This document shows positions 48,801 to 60,800 of a DNA stretch of 64,000 bases, one piece after another (positions within the stretch are counted from its first letter, which is position 1; each line of letters starts with the position of its first letter). The stretch is from NCBI GenBank assembly GCA_905221605.1, contig CAJNDS010002491.1, positions 112,501 to 176,500 of the forward strand, given 5' to 3'. The position numbers and the translations under genes are program-made. This stretch comes from Symbiodinium natans (lineage: Eukaryota > Sar > Dinophyceae > Suessiales > Symbiodiniaceae). The notes below the pieces were generated by a model, which saw only the letters and a list, made by a program, of their open reading frames with translations, ran no database searches and was not told the DNA's origin.

Positions 48801-51800
48801 TTTCATGTTTGTTTGGGGGAGGGTGCAGAGTTCGGTTGATCTCTATTTAAAATCTGGGTTTGGGGTGTTTAGCGAGTCGGGCAGAACAAAAAACAGGCTG
48901 AGCATCTTGAAGCAAATGGAGCCCCACCTCTCAGCCCTCAGCCCCAACTCGCGCCCCCCCCAAAATCCGGGACCGCCCTCAACTCCCAAACATGATGAAC
49001 TCCACCCTAAACCCTTAAAAAAAACCTAAACCCTAAACCCTAAACCCTAAACCCCAAAAAAAAACCTAAACCCTAAACCCTAAACCCTTAAAAACAAAAA
49101 CTAAACCCCAAACCCGTGCCAAAAACCCAAAATCCCGAAATCATGAAGCCCCTAAAGCTCAACAACGCGCAAGATGCTCCCAAATACGCACCTAAACCCT
49201 AAATCCTAAACCCTAAACCCTAAACCCTAAACCCTAAACCCGCAAGCCGGCGACCACCCAACAAGAAGTTCAGCAAACGATGCGCAACCCATAACCCCTA
49301 AACCCTAAACCCGAAACCCCAATAAGAGCACCCAGGACCACCCCCAAAAGAGTACGTAGCAAATTACATCTTACATCTGGCAATCGTAAGAATAAGAATA
49401 AGAATAGGAATGAGACTAGTAATCAGAATAAGAGGAAGAATAAGAATAACCGTACGAAAGAACACCAAGAATATTGACCCGATGAAGTAGCATAAGTATG
49501 TAAGAGTAACAAGATAATCTTGGTCATGATCCTGAAAATCATTTTCGCTAAAGACAATGGGAGCAATAGAAATGGGCGGGGTCGCGAAAATAGGGTTTAT
49601 CTTTTCGGGGCCCCTACCAAACAGATTGTCATATCTTAGGTTCCCTACTTCAAGTAAAAACGCCGTAAGCTCTCTCAACCCTAAGCCCTAAACCTAAACC
49701 CTGAACCCTGAACCCTGAACCCTGAACCCTGAACCCCTAAACCCTAAACCTCAGACCTTAAACTCTAAACCCTAAACCAAAACCCTAAACCCTAAAAATC
49801 TAAAACCCTACACCCAAAATTAACCCTAAACCCGAACCCCCAAACCCTAAACCCTAAACCCTATATGCGGAGTAGAAAATCATCGGCCTCGCCCTCCGGT
49901 ATTCGAAGACGTCCAGCGGAGTCAAGGGACGCCTGATGTTTAGGGTTTAGGGTTTAGGGTTTAGGGTCCAGGGCTGTTTTAAGTTAGCATAAACCTTTTC
50001 CATTTTCTAACCATGCCCAACCCCCTAGGTCACCTGAAGACCCAAACCATAACAACCTATACCTCGACCCCAAACGAACCGAAAGAACCACACCAATACC
50101 CGTGCCATGGAACCACCAGGACCCATTGGAAGACCCACATAGGAAAAACCCTAACCTCAACCCCATAGACCAACACCCCCATAGAAAAACCATATTCCCC
50201 AACCTGAAACCCCTAACCCTTGAAAATGGAAATGGTATTCTCCAATGAAAATATCTATAATAGGAATAAGGTTTAGGAATAAGGTAGTCACCAACAATAA
50301 TATTATGATGAAATAACATTATGGTTGCTTATTTCTCTCGTTTTTCCTCTTCCTTCCTTAATCTTTGGTATTGTTTTCGTCGCTTTTTGATTTCCTCAAT
50401 TTGCTCTCGTATGCTTTCTATCTCATCAATAATCATTTGAAGCCTATATAATGTCGTAATGAAAATTAACGAGTTCTTCTTTAAGATATTTTCGTTTCTG
50501 TAAATCTACTTCTGTCGGCTTCATTGCGGGCAGTGTTAGATGCTTTTGACCGGAACTTTTCTATTCTCTTCACCCTCTCAATTAACAAATCATTTGTATC
50601 ATCAATCTCGGCAATCATAAAGTCAAGAATTTCAACCTGTAAAGTATTGCTCATTCTTATCCATTATATAGGCATCATTTCTTTAGATGTTTTTCTTTAG
50701 AAATTCTTATGCCCTATCAACAGGAATTTCAATAATTACTCTGTCCTTATGCTTGCCAAATAGCATAAAACAGTCTTCTAACAATTCATCATTCATCAGC
50801 AACTGATGGATGTGATTAAACACATTATCTATATCGGGTTTAAGTTTCTCGGGTTCAGGTTGTGGTTCAGGTGTCAAACCCTAAACCCTAAACCATAAAC
50901 CGTAAGTTTCTTCATCAACAAATTGACTAGGGAATTGTTCGTTTAATCGTTTGCGTATCTCCCTTTTCTGCTTTTCGTATTCAGCCATTTTTCTGATTGT
51001 AATTCGTCGTTTAGTGTGCCTTCTTTCCTTAAATTACCTAGTTTTGCTAAATAACCTTTCAATAATATATTTAATTCCGAATTCGGCTGTAACGCATAAT
51101 GGAAATGGGCATCCCAGCTTTCGATTTTTTATTTTGTGTCCGCATTCTTCACATAATTGGCTCCCTTTTGCTCTCTCATCTCTTCGCGCTTGGTTATATT
51201 CCCTAAACCCTAGACCCTAGACCCTAGACCCTAAACCCTAAACCCTAAACCGTGTTCTTCTTGTAGCGTTTTCGCTTCGCTTCACGGCACCCATTACGAG
51301 ATTTAAAGCCGGTTCTTTCTAAAAGCAAAATTAAAGGCAGGCCTTTAGCATCTTTGAAAGCGGGATTAATGGCATCGTCTTTATCTAGCTTTAGTTTATA
51401 AAATTTACATCTATAGAGTAGATACTTGCGGTAGTTCGTTTTTTGTTTGCCTTCGTTGCTTCCCGCATTCTTTGGCCGAGTGGTTCTTTGTCGTGGTGTT
51501 TGTCGTGGATTTTGTCGTATGCGTTGTTTGCCTTCGTCTTTTGTTTGTCGGTTGTTGCGGTTATAAACTGTCTGATTAACTTATCCGCGGTGGTGAATTG
51601 TGCTATTTTTCGGTCTTCATAAGGTTCAAACCAATTTTGTCAAGCGGTTTTTGTACTTGTCGTAGGTTGTTTGTAATGCTCTCGTGTTACGCTTAATATT
51701 TTTGCTCATATGCAATATAATTACAATATATTTTTTTTTCAAACATGTTTTTCTAAAGGTTTTCGGAATATATTTAGAAACTTATTTTAAGAAATAGTCT

Positions 51801-54800
51801 AAATACATAGTATAGTTATATGACACATTTCAAAAGTCCCGAGGATATGACAATGGACGAGATTAAGCAACAACTGGCTTTGTATCAACGGCTTTATTAT
51901 AACACAAGGAAAGAAGACGAGCAATTTATGCAGAAGAAGCGCGAAGCAAGTTTAAGGCACAACCAAAAGAAGAGAATTGAGGAACACATGGAAGAGAACG
52001 AACTAAGCGAAGAAGATTTGACACCGACACAAATTACCGAAATCATTTCTGATAAGAAACCCACCGGAAAGAAACGCGGAGCGCCCAAAATCTGATATGA
52101 ATGAATACAAAGTGACTATGCCTAATTCTTTAAAATGATGATTTAATTAATTATATAACATCATTTGGATTTTGTTACTTATTTATATGAGCGCGAAACA
52201 GAAAATAATTTATGATGTACATTTTGATAAGGCGGGGTTTGGGAGTAAATCCAGAACATTAGCGGAAGCACGGGAGAAGGACAAAACTACAACAATGGGC
52301 GATATTAACGAGTTGCTGAGAGAAAACATGTTGAGCCAAAAAGAAAGCCTGTAGGTCAAAACAGCTTTATCGCCCCTTACTCCGCTTATGAATATCAGAT
52401 GGTTTAGGGTTTAGGGTTTAGGGTTTAGGGTTTAGGGTTTAGGGTTTAGGGTTTAGGGTTTAGGTATAAACGATTTGACAGAACAAAAGTTTAAGGTAGC
52501 TGTGTTGATGATTGATGTATTTGATAAGTTTATGCATGTAGTGCCGATAAACAGCAAACAAGAAGGAGATGTGGCGAGTGGAATGATTGAGTGTTTAAAT
52601 AAGATGGGCAAGAAACCACAAACAATTTATACAGACGATGAAGGCGCATTGAACAAGGAAGCAATACAGAGGTGAGAACATAGAACATCATAGAACGAGG
52701 GCGCACCCAAATTTTAGCGAAAGAGCCATCCGCACTTTTAAGGATATGTTGTATAAGAGGGTTGAAGCGGATAAAAAAAGGGAAAGGGAAACATCCAATG
52801 GCCAGATTACATATTAGAAATATTATTAACCTACAATAATCAAATGAAGCACTCGGCCACGGGATTTACGCCAAAAAAAGCCCGAAAACCCAGTAATCAA
52901 TTCAAAGTGAAATTAAATTTAACGATGAAGGGCAAGAAGAATCGCATATATCCCGATTTGGATGTAGGGGATGAGGTTAAGATAGTCAGGCAGCGAAAAC
53001 CAAATGAAAAAGAAAGAGTGACAGAAAATTCATTCCATAGAAAATTTTGAAAACAAGGTAAGTCAAAATTATTAAAGAGTTGAAGGTAATAATCGGCAAT
53101 ATCTGAGATCTGAGCTGCTAAAGGTTTTAGGGCAAGCACTCTCCCGCATTTTCTGCATGATCAGCCTTTCAAGCCTTCGGGTACGGACCCAAAGCAGACG
53201 AGCCAACCATCTGCACGCACTGCACAAGTATGAAGAGCGCCCGCTGAGACTGCCGAAACTTGTCCCAAATCTGTGGGCACGTCACATTGCCCAAGTTTAT
53301 TGCTTCCAAAGCAGACCAGCTGACCATCTGCCCGCACTGCACAGGTATGTGCGTTGGCCGCTGAGACTGTCCAAACTGGTCCCAGATCTGCTGGCACATT
53401 ACATTGCCCAAAGTCATTATTTCCAAAGCAGCGGAGCTGAAAATCTGCACGCACTGCACAAGTATGCAAAGTGCCCGCTGAGACTGCCCAAACTGGTCCC
53501 AGATCTGCTGGCACGCGACATTGCCCCCAGTCATTGACTCCAAAGCAGCGGAGCTGAAAATCTGCACGCACTGCACAAGTATGTGCATCGCCCGTTGAGA
53601 CTTCCAAAACTGGCCCCAAATCTGCGGGCACGTCTCTGTTGTATCCGAAACAGACGAGCTGACCATCTGCACGCACTGCGCAAGTATATGCTCGGCCCGC
53701 TGAGACTGCCAAAACTTGTCCCAAATCTGTGGGCACGTCACATTGCCCGTATCTGTTGTCTCCAAAGCAGACGAGATAGCCATCTGTCCGGACTGCACAG
53801 GTATGTGCCTTGGCCGCTGAGACTGCGCAAACCGGTCCCAAATCTGCTGGCACGTCACATTGCCCACATTGGTTGTGCCCATAGCAGACGAGCCGACCAT
53901 CTGACAGCACTGCACAGGTGTGCCTTTTTTTGGAAAGGGAGATGCCCGCTGAAACTGCAAGAACTGTTCTCATACCTGCTGGCACATCATGCTGCTCGTG
54001 CTTTCTGAAACCAGACCTGGCTGCAAAGCCAGGCTTCGGCCGCGCAAAACGTGACTGACCCAGCGCAGAAACGCACCATGAGCCAGGACGGATTGCAAGA
54101 AACGACTGGAATGCAGTCCTTTGCGTCCAGAAGAGTGTGACAAGTGCCAGGCAGGAGTGTGACTTTATGGCCATTGCGAGATGGATATAGGAAGCGCAAT
54201 GTCTCAGGGGGGGTGGGGGGGGAGGGGGGGTTGAAGCTGAAAGACGGGAGTCCAGACAAGTAGTTCATGCCATGCTGCTGGTATCGTTCTAGTCCTTGCG
54301 ACCTGAATCAGAAACCTTACTCCTACTATGGACGAGTTATTCGAATAGACAATTTCCATTGTCTGGCGTTAGGGATTTCGGGTTGGGTGTTATGTGCTTT
54401 TCTATGGGGGGGTATTGGTCTCTGGGTTTGAGGTTGGGTTTTGTCTATGGGGGGTCTTCCACCCTAAACCCTAAACCCTAAAACCTAAACCCGGTGGTGC
54501 CATCGGCTATCTACCCTAAACCTTAAACCCTCCACCCGATACCCTAGACTCTAAACCCTGTAGGACTGTTGGTGTTTAGGTCTCGCCTCCAATTTGCTTC
54601 AAATTGCTTTTTGCCTAGCGGTGGGTGAAGGGAGGAGGGGCGGTCGGGGGGGAAGTCCTCCTAATCCACCCTAAACCCCTAAACCCTCAAGCAAACCCTA
54701 AGAGCCGAACCTGCTCCTGGGGGTGTTGGTGTGGGTCTTTCGGTTCGTTTAGGGCTGAGGTACAGGTTGTTATGGTTTGGGTCTTCAGGTGGCCTAGGGG

Positions 54801-57800
54801 GTGGGCATGGCTAGAAAATGGAAATGGGCTATGCTAACTGTTTAAAGGTTGAAGAGGGTTGAGGGTTGAGGGTTGAGGGTTTAGGGCAAGAAGGCCTTAA
54901 GGCTGAACAACTTAAAGCGGTTTAGGGCTTCGAGTTAGGAGAAAGAGGGACAGGTTCTTGGTAGGCCTATACAAGGTCGGATTGGGGGTTTAGGGGTTTA
55001 GGGGTTTAGGGTTTAGGGTCTAGGGCTTTCGTGTGTTAGGTGTTAGGGACTTTCTTGAGGGGGGTTTGATGGGTCTAAGGTTTTCGGTTCCTGAGCCCGA
55101 AACCCTGAACCACCTGGCTATCTGTAGGATCGAGGCTCTTTAGGAGGGTTTAGCGGCTTTAGGGCCTATAGCCCTGAACCCCCAAACGCAGCGACCCCCC
55201 TGCAAAACGTTATGTAGAAGCCTAAACCCTAAAACATCAACCCGACATTCGAACCCAACCCTCGAAACCCTAAACCCTAAACACTTTGCATCCCATAGGA
55301 ACCTAAACTCCAGCCAGAAAGCCTCCCGCGCCAGGGTGGTCAGGCTTTTCCGAAGCCTTCGTTTGGGTGGGTTTCGAGGGTTTGGGGTTTCGAGGTTTTG
55401 GGGCTTTAGGGATTATAGGTTTATAGGGCTTCAGAGTTAGAGTTTGTCGCGTCTAGGGCCTAGGGTTTTCAGGGTTTAGGGCTTTGAGGTTGAAATGTGT
55501 TTTGGAGCTTTCACGCGTGGCTTCAGGGCGTAGAGTTTTGGGCCCCTAGGGCCCCAGCAAAACAGAATTCGAGGTGACTGTGATACACTTACTTTCGGTA
55601 GTTCAGTAACAATCTTTTAATAACGGTACCCTCTTGGGGCTGGTTACCATACAAGGGAACCTTGATCCGGGTTTAGGGTTTAGGGTTTAGGGTTAAGGGT
55701 TTAGGGTTTAGGGTTCAGGGTTTAGGGTTTAGGGTTTAGGGTAGGGTTTAGGGTTTAAGGGGGAAAAGGGTACCACTGGGCTACCAAGTTTAGAGGGAGC
55801 CCTGGATTGCATGAGATTAGGGGCTTGGGCTTCCGGGTTTAGGGTGTAGTCTGTAGTCTTGATGGCTGTAGGGTTTTAGGGTGTTAGGGCTTATAGGTTT
55901 ATGGCTTTTTTCGGGCTTCTAGGGTTTAGTTTTGAAGGTTTGTACTTTGCTCTAAACCCTAAACCCTAAACCCTAAACCCTAAACCCTAAACCCTAAACC
56001 CTAAACCCTAAACCCCCAATGAGCCTGCACACACTTGCAGTTTGAGGTCTTGATGGCAGGGGCTTTGGGTTTGCGAGGGTCTAGGGCAGCCAAACTCTGA
56101 AGTCCTTACACTTCCAAGGCCCCCAAGAACTAAACCCTAAACCCTAAACCCTAAACCCTAAGCCCTAAGCCCTAAGCCCTAAACCCTAAACCCTAAACCC
56201 TAAACCCTAAACCCTAAACCCTAAACCCCAGCCAGATCTCGAGCTTGGGATTTGGCTTCGGGGTCTAGCATGTTCGGGGTTCTGTGTGCTTAGGGTCTTG
56301 TATGCTTAGGGTTCTAGTGTGCTCAAGGTTCATGCTTTAAGGCATACTTAGGGTTTAGGGTTTAGGGTTGAGGGTTTAAGTTCAGCCGGGGAGCACTCGG
56401 ACACCATGGTCCTTGGTGATGCTCCAATGGTTTAGCGTTCATCGGGTTGAGCTTGTCAACAAGTTTCGGGCCCTAAGCCCTAAACCCAAAACCCTGCAGA
56501 CTCTTCAAGTGATTAAACATCATTGATACCCAAAATTTGGGGTATCAACCCTAAACCCTAAACCCTAAACCCTAGCATCCCTGAACGCCTCTTAGGTCCA
56601 ACACCTGAATCGAGTCTAGGCGCGGCTCTTTGAACACCGCTTGGACTTAGGGGTAGGGTTTAGGGTTTAGGGTTTAGGGTTTAGGGTTTAGGGTTTAGGG
56701 TTTAGGGTTTAGGGTTTAGAGTTTAGAGTTTAGGGTTTAGGGTTTAGGGTTTAGGGGTAGGGTTTAGGGAGTCTAAACCCCTAAGCCTCAAAGCCGCCGA
56801 CACCTAAATCCCCCACCCTATATCGCAAGCCCGAAAGCCCTATTCCCTGAACACTGAAGCCTACACCCTCAACCCTAAACCCTGTCTCCTTCTAAACCCA
56901 TGGGCAAGTGACTAAAGGAGGGACCCTTGTAAGGGACCTTACAGGTAATTTGGGGCAACTTAGATTTTTTTGGACTTTGTGAGGTACGTATAGGGGTTAT
57001 ATACGGGAATAAGATTAAGGGTCCTTTCTAGGGGTCACCCTAAACCCTAACCCTAAACCCTAAACCCTAAACCCTAAACCCTAAACCCTAAACCCTAAAC
57101 CCTAAACCCCAAACCCCAAACCCCGAACCCTAAACCCTAAACCCTAAACCCCTTGGCCAAGTGACCTCCCAAAGCGCATACTCTAGGAAGCGCTGGTCGG
57201 CGAAGTTCCGCTCGTCGTCCGAGACGACGAAGAGCACCTGGAGCTTAGGGTTGTTTAGGGTTTAGGGTTTAGGGTTTGGGGTTTGGGGTTTAGGGGTTGG
57301 GGTTTAGGGTTTAGGGTTTGGGGTTTAGGGTTAAGGATTTGGGGTTTGGGGTTTAGGGTTTAGGGTTTGGGGTTTAGGGTTTAGGGTTTGGGGTTTAGGT
57401 TTGGGGTTTAGAGTTTGGGGTTTAGGGTTTGGGTTTTAGAGTTTAGGGTTTGGGGTTTAGGTTTTCGGGTTTTGGCTTAGAATTTAGGGAATGTTCAGGT
57501 CTTCTTCACGAAGCCCGACACCCTACACCACGTTTCATGGCCCATACACCGCAAAGACCCCTAAACTTCATTTCAGTCCTAAACTGCCCGGATAATACTG
57601 AAACATCCAGATACCCGAACTGAACCTTGTCAAGTCTACAAAGGCCTTAAACCCTAAACCCTAAACCCTAAACCCGAAACCCTAAACCCTAAACCCTAAT
57701 TAAACCCTCAACCCTAAGCCCTAAACGGCCCTTAACCCACTATCTCTGCAACGCTCTCCGTCGATCTGGGGCGCGAAGGCGTCCTTGGCACCATGAACTG

Positions 57801-60800
57801 CGTGGGCCTTGGCGAAGGCGCGCGGGATCTCCTTCGGGGCAGTGCTACGCGGGAGGCTGCGAGGGGCCCCTAAACCCTAAACCCTAAAAGCTAAACCCCT
57901 AAACCCCAAACCCTAAACCCTAAACACCCTAAACCCTAAACCCTAAACCCTAAACCCTAAAACCTAAAACCGAAACAGGGCTTGAGGTTTTGGATACCGA
58001 GTGTATGGTGAGGGTTTTGGGGCGGCAGGTGTGTAAGAAGTCTTGGGGCTTTGCTGTCCTGTTTGGAGGGACCACATGAGCCTGGAAGTTCGGATCTGTA
58101 CTGTATAGTGCTCGGGCCCATGAGGGCACAGGGCTTAGGATTTCAGGGGTTTAGGGGTTTAGGGTTTAAGGGGTTTAGGGTTTAGGGTTTAGGGTTTAGG
58201 GTTTAGGGGTTACATAGCGGTGTGCGGTTCAAGTTTTTGGCTTCAAAGTCCAGGGTGTCTGGCTTGATAGCCAGTTGGACTTTACAGGGCTTCCTTGTTG
58301 GGGCTTGATGCGGTAATGGCAGGAGTAGGAATGATTTCAATTTGCTTTTAGGATAAATTGCTAGGGTTTATGGTTTCGGGTTAAAACCCTAAACCCTAAA
58401 CCCTAAACCCTAAACCCTAAACCCTAAAGCCCTAAACCACAAGTCTCATTCGTATGGGTAGAAACTGACAGCTGGATTCGACTGCTCACTGAGTCGCTGG
58501 AAGATAGACCGCCTAAAATCCTCGACCCGAAATCCCAAAGGGTTTAGGGGTGGTTAAGGTTTAGGGTTTAGGGTTTAAGGTTGTGGGGTTTAGGGTTTAG
58601 ACCCTTGTTATCTCCTAGGACCTGGACGCAGCATGATCCAAACAGAACTCTATATCTTCCTAGGGTTTACGGTTTGGGGTGTAGGGCTTGGGGTTTAGGG
58701 TTTGGGGGTTAAGGTTTGGGGTGTAGGGATTAGGGTTTGGGGTTTGGGGGACCCTCCACCCCTCCTTCAACGCCACGTTTGCAGGGAGGCCTTCCACAAT
58801 CCTGAAAAAACAGAAGGATGTCGAGCCCAACGGGCTTAGGGCTGGGTTTAGGGGTTCGGTGAAAACCTCCCTCTTTCCCTCCTTACCCCCCCAAAACGCG
58901 GGGAGGGGTGGGGAGAGGGAACCCGAACAGCTTTTCTATCATACCCCCCCCCCTACCCCCCCCCTTCTCCCCCTGCCCCCCCCCCCCCTCCCCCCCCCCC
59001 CCCCCCCCCCCCCCCCCGTTGATGGGGCTGCTCGCCTTCAAGCTGGCTTCAGCTCCTGTTTGGGTCCCAACGTTTCACAGAGGCAAGCTTTTTTGGCATC
59101 CTTTGAGCTGACGAGCGCGTTTAAACCTTTCAACTATGCTCCAGCGGGGTCGGCGGCTTGAGCCGGAGGCTCTTAAATTTAGGGGTTTAGGGGTTTAGGG
59201 GTTTAGGGGTTTAGGGGTTTAGGGGTTTAGAGGTTTAAGGGTTTAGGGTTTAAGGTTTGGGGTTTAGCAGTTGAGGGTGATCCACTAAACCCCCGAAAAC
59301 TCTGAACTCCCAAAGCCAAAACCTCCTAATTTCTAGGCCCTAAGTTCGAGATCTTAGGGGTCAAGAACTTCTACAGGGCTTTGGGATGTAGGATTTGGGG
59401 GGACAAGGGCTCGGGGAACACCAAACCCGAAACCACGGTTTAGGGTTTAGGGTTTAGGGTTTAGGGTTTAGGGTTTAGGGTTTAGGGTTTAGGGTTCCAC
59501 CCCTCCCCGAGCCTTGAAGAAGCCAAAGCTTAGTCTTGGGTAGCATGGAAAGAAGGAAAAGAAGTTTCAGGGTTTACCTACCGGTTCTTAGTAGGGAATG
59601 ATGGAATTGGTACCTTATAACTTATACCTTATCTCTCCCTATACACCCTTTATGGGATGACATAGGCACCTAATTCCCTCGTTGCCTACCTAAGAACCAA
59701 TGGGTTTAGGGTTGAGGGTTGAAGGGCCTAGGGGGTTTAGGGTTTAGGGTCTTAGGGTTTAGAATGCAGCGTTTAGGGTTTTAGGGTTGAGGGTTGAGGG
59801 TTGACGGTTGAGGGGCACCACCAACCAAGGGGCTGTTCGCCAGACACGCCGAAGTGGGCCTGCAGACTGCGGCCCACGTCGTCCTGGGAAGGATGAGCTT
59901 GGGTTTTGGGGCTTAGGGTTTAGGATTCAGGGACCAAAGTGCTTGGGGCTTAAGGTTTGGGGCTTAGGGTTCAAGGGGTCAGGGTCTAGGGCCCTTTAGG
60001 GTTATAGAGCTAGGGTCTATCTTGGGCATCAACGTGGACCAATTTCCGGGTACCACCCTAGACGCCTGCAGGAGCGAAGCCCTCGAAAGCCCTCGTCAGC
60101 CCTAAACCCGAAACCCGAAACCCGAAACCCGAAACCCGAAACCCGAAACCCGAAACCCTAAACCCTAAACCCTGAAAAGGTGAAGGAGCTCCGAATCCCC
60201 CAGCGCTTCAAGGGTTCCAGCGCTTCAAGGGTTTCGCGCTTGGGGTCTACAGGTTTTAAGGGTTTTAGGGTTTTAGGGTTTGGGGTTTAGAGTTTAGGGT
60301 TTAGGGTTTAGGGTTGTGGGCAGATTTGGGGGTTTGTACAGGGTTCGTGTTCCAAGACCCATGGTTTAAGGGTTTTAGGGTTTTAGGGTTTGGTTGTTGT
60401 AGGAGTCGAGTTCTTCGTAACAATGTCAGACTCCTCATACATCAGCAAACAAGCCTTTAAGAATCAGGAAGTCCTAGGAGTAACATGCGCAAGAAGTTAG
60501 GTCCGTCACATGTCGGACCCTAAACTCTAAACCCTAAACCCTAAACCCTAAACCGAAGCGTTTTACGACCTGTCCCGCCCAGGCACCGACTGGCTGCCGT
60601 AGCGACCCAGGACGAAGGCGTGCAGCTTCTGCACGTTCCTTGGTAGCCCAGTAACCATACGGTTTAGGGTTTAGGGTTTAGGGTTTAGGGTTTAGGGTTT
60701 AGGGTTCAGGGTTTAGGGTTTAGGGTTATGATAATCAGGGCACCCTTTTTTGGGTTGGATACTTTATACGGGAACTGGGCTAAACCCTAAACCCTGAACC

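Larger units (their letters stand above)
49982..54839. mobile_element. polinton-like (virus-derived) element with long terminal inverted repeats
   Basis: Bounded by inverted repeats that start AGTTAGCATA on the left and end TATGCTAACT on the right, with flanking hexamers GTTTTA (49976-49981) and GTTTAA (54840-54845), which match at 5 of 6 positions; polintons make 6-bp duplications. The inner part (50.3-53.1 kb) is far richer in AT than the host DNA and carries remnants of several short divergent genes including an rve integrase. All viral reading frames are broken, so the copy is dead. An RCC1-type ORF lies between the integrase and the right repeat. No capsid or polymerase gene was found; the element is shorter than full polintons. 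Confidence 0.7.
54860..57150. other. GSS introns 8-9: arrays, degenerate telomere-like DNA, one family-D copy
   Basis: C-rich arrays 55952-56020, 56130-56230 and 57040-57150; G-rich 56650-56770. Between them TAGGGTTT-like words are scattered, as if old arrays had decayed. Only exon 9 at 55.3 kb is coding. Confidence 0.6.
57850..60565. other. GSS intron 6: arrays, poly-C tract, one family-E MITE
   Basis: Arrays at 57870-57965 (C), 58148-58210 (G), 58383-58430 (C), 59175-59255 (TTTAGGGG type) and 59440-59495 (G). A C tract at 58940-59017 gives a false Pro-rich frame. The segment 59815-59900 is GC-rich and open (RSLQAHFGVSGEQPLGW on minus), possibly an undetected exon. Confidence 0.55.

Noticed and set aside
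54296-54837. Two ORFs (61 and 70 codons) near the right end of the viral element
   Set aside because: They lie in the terminal inverted repeat; the matching frame in the left copy reflects DNA homology, not shown to be protein selection.
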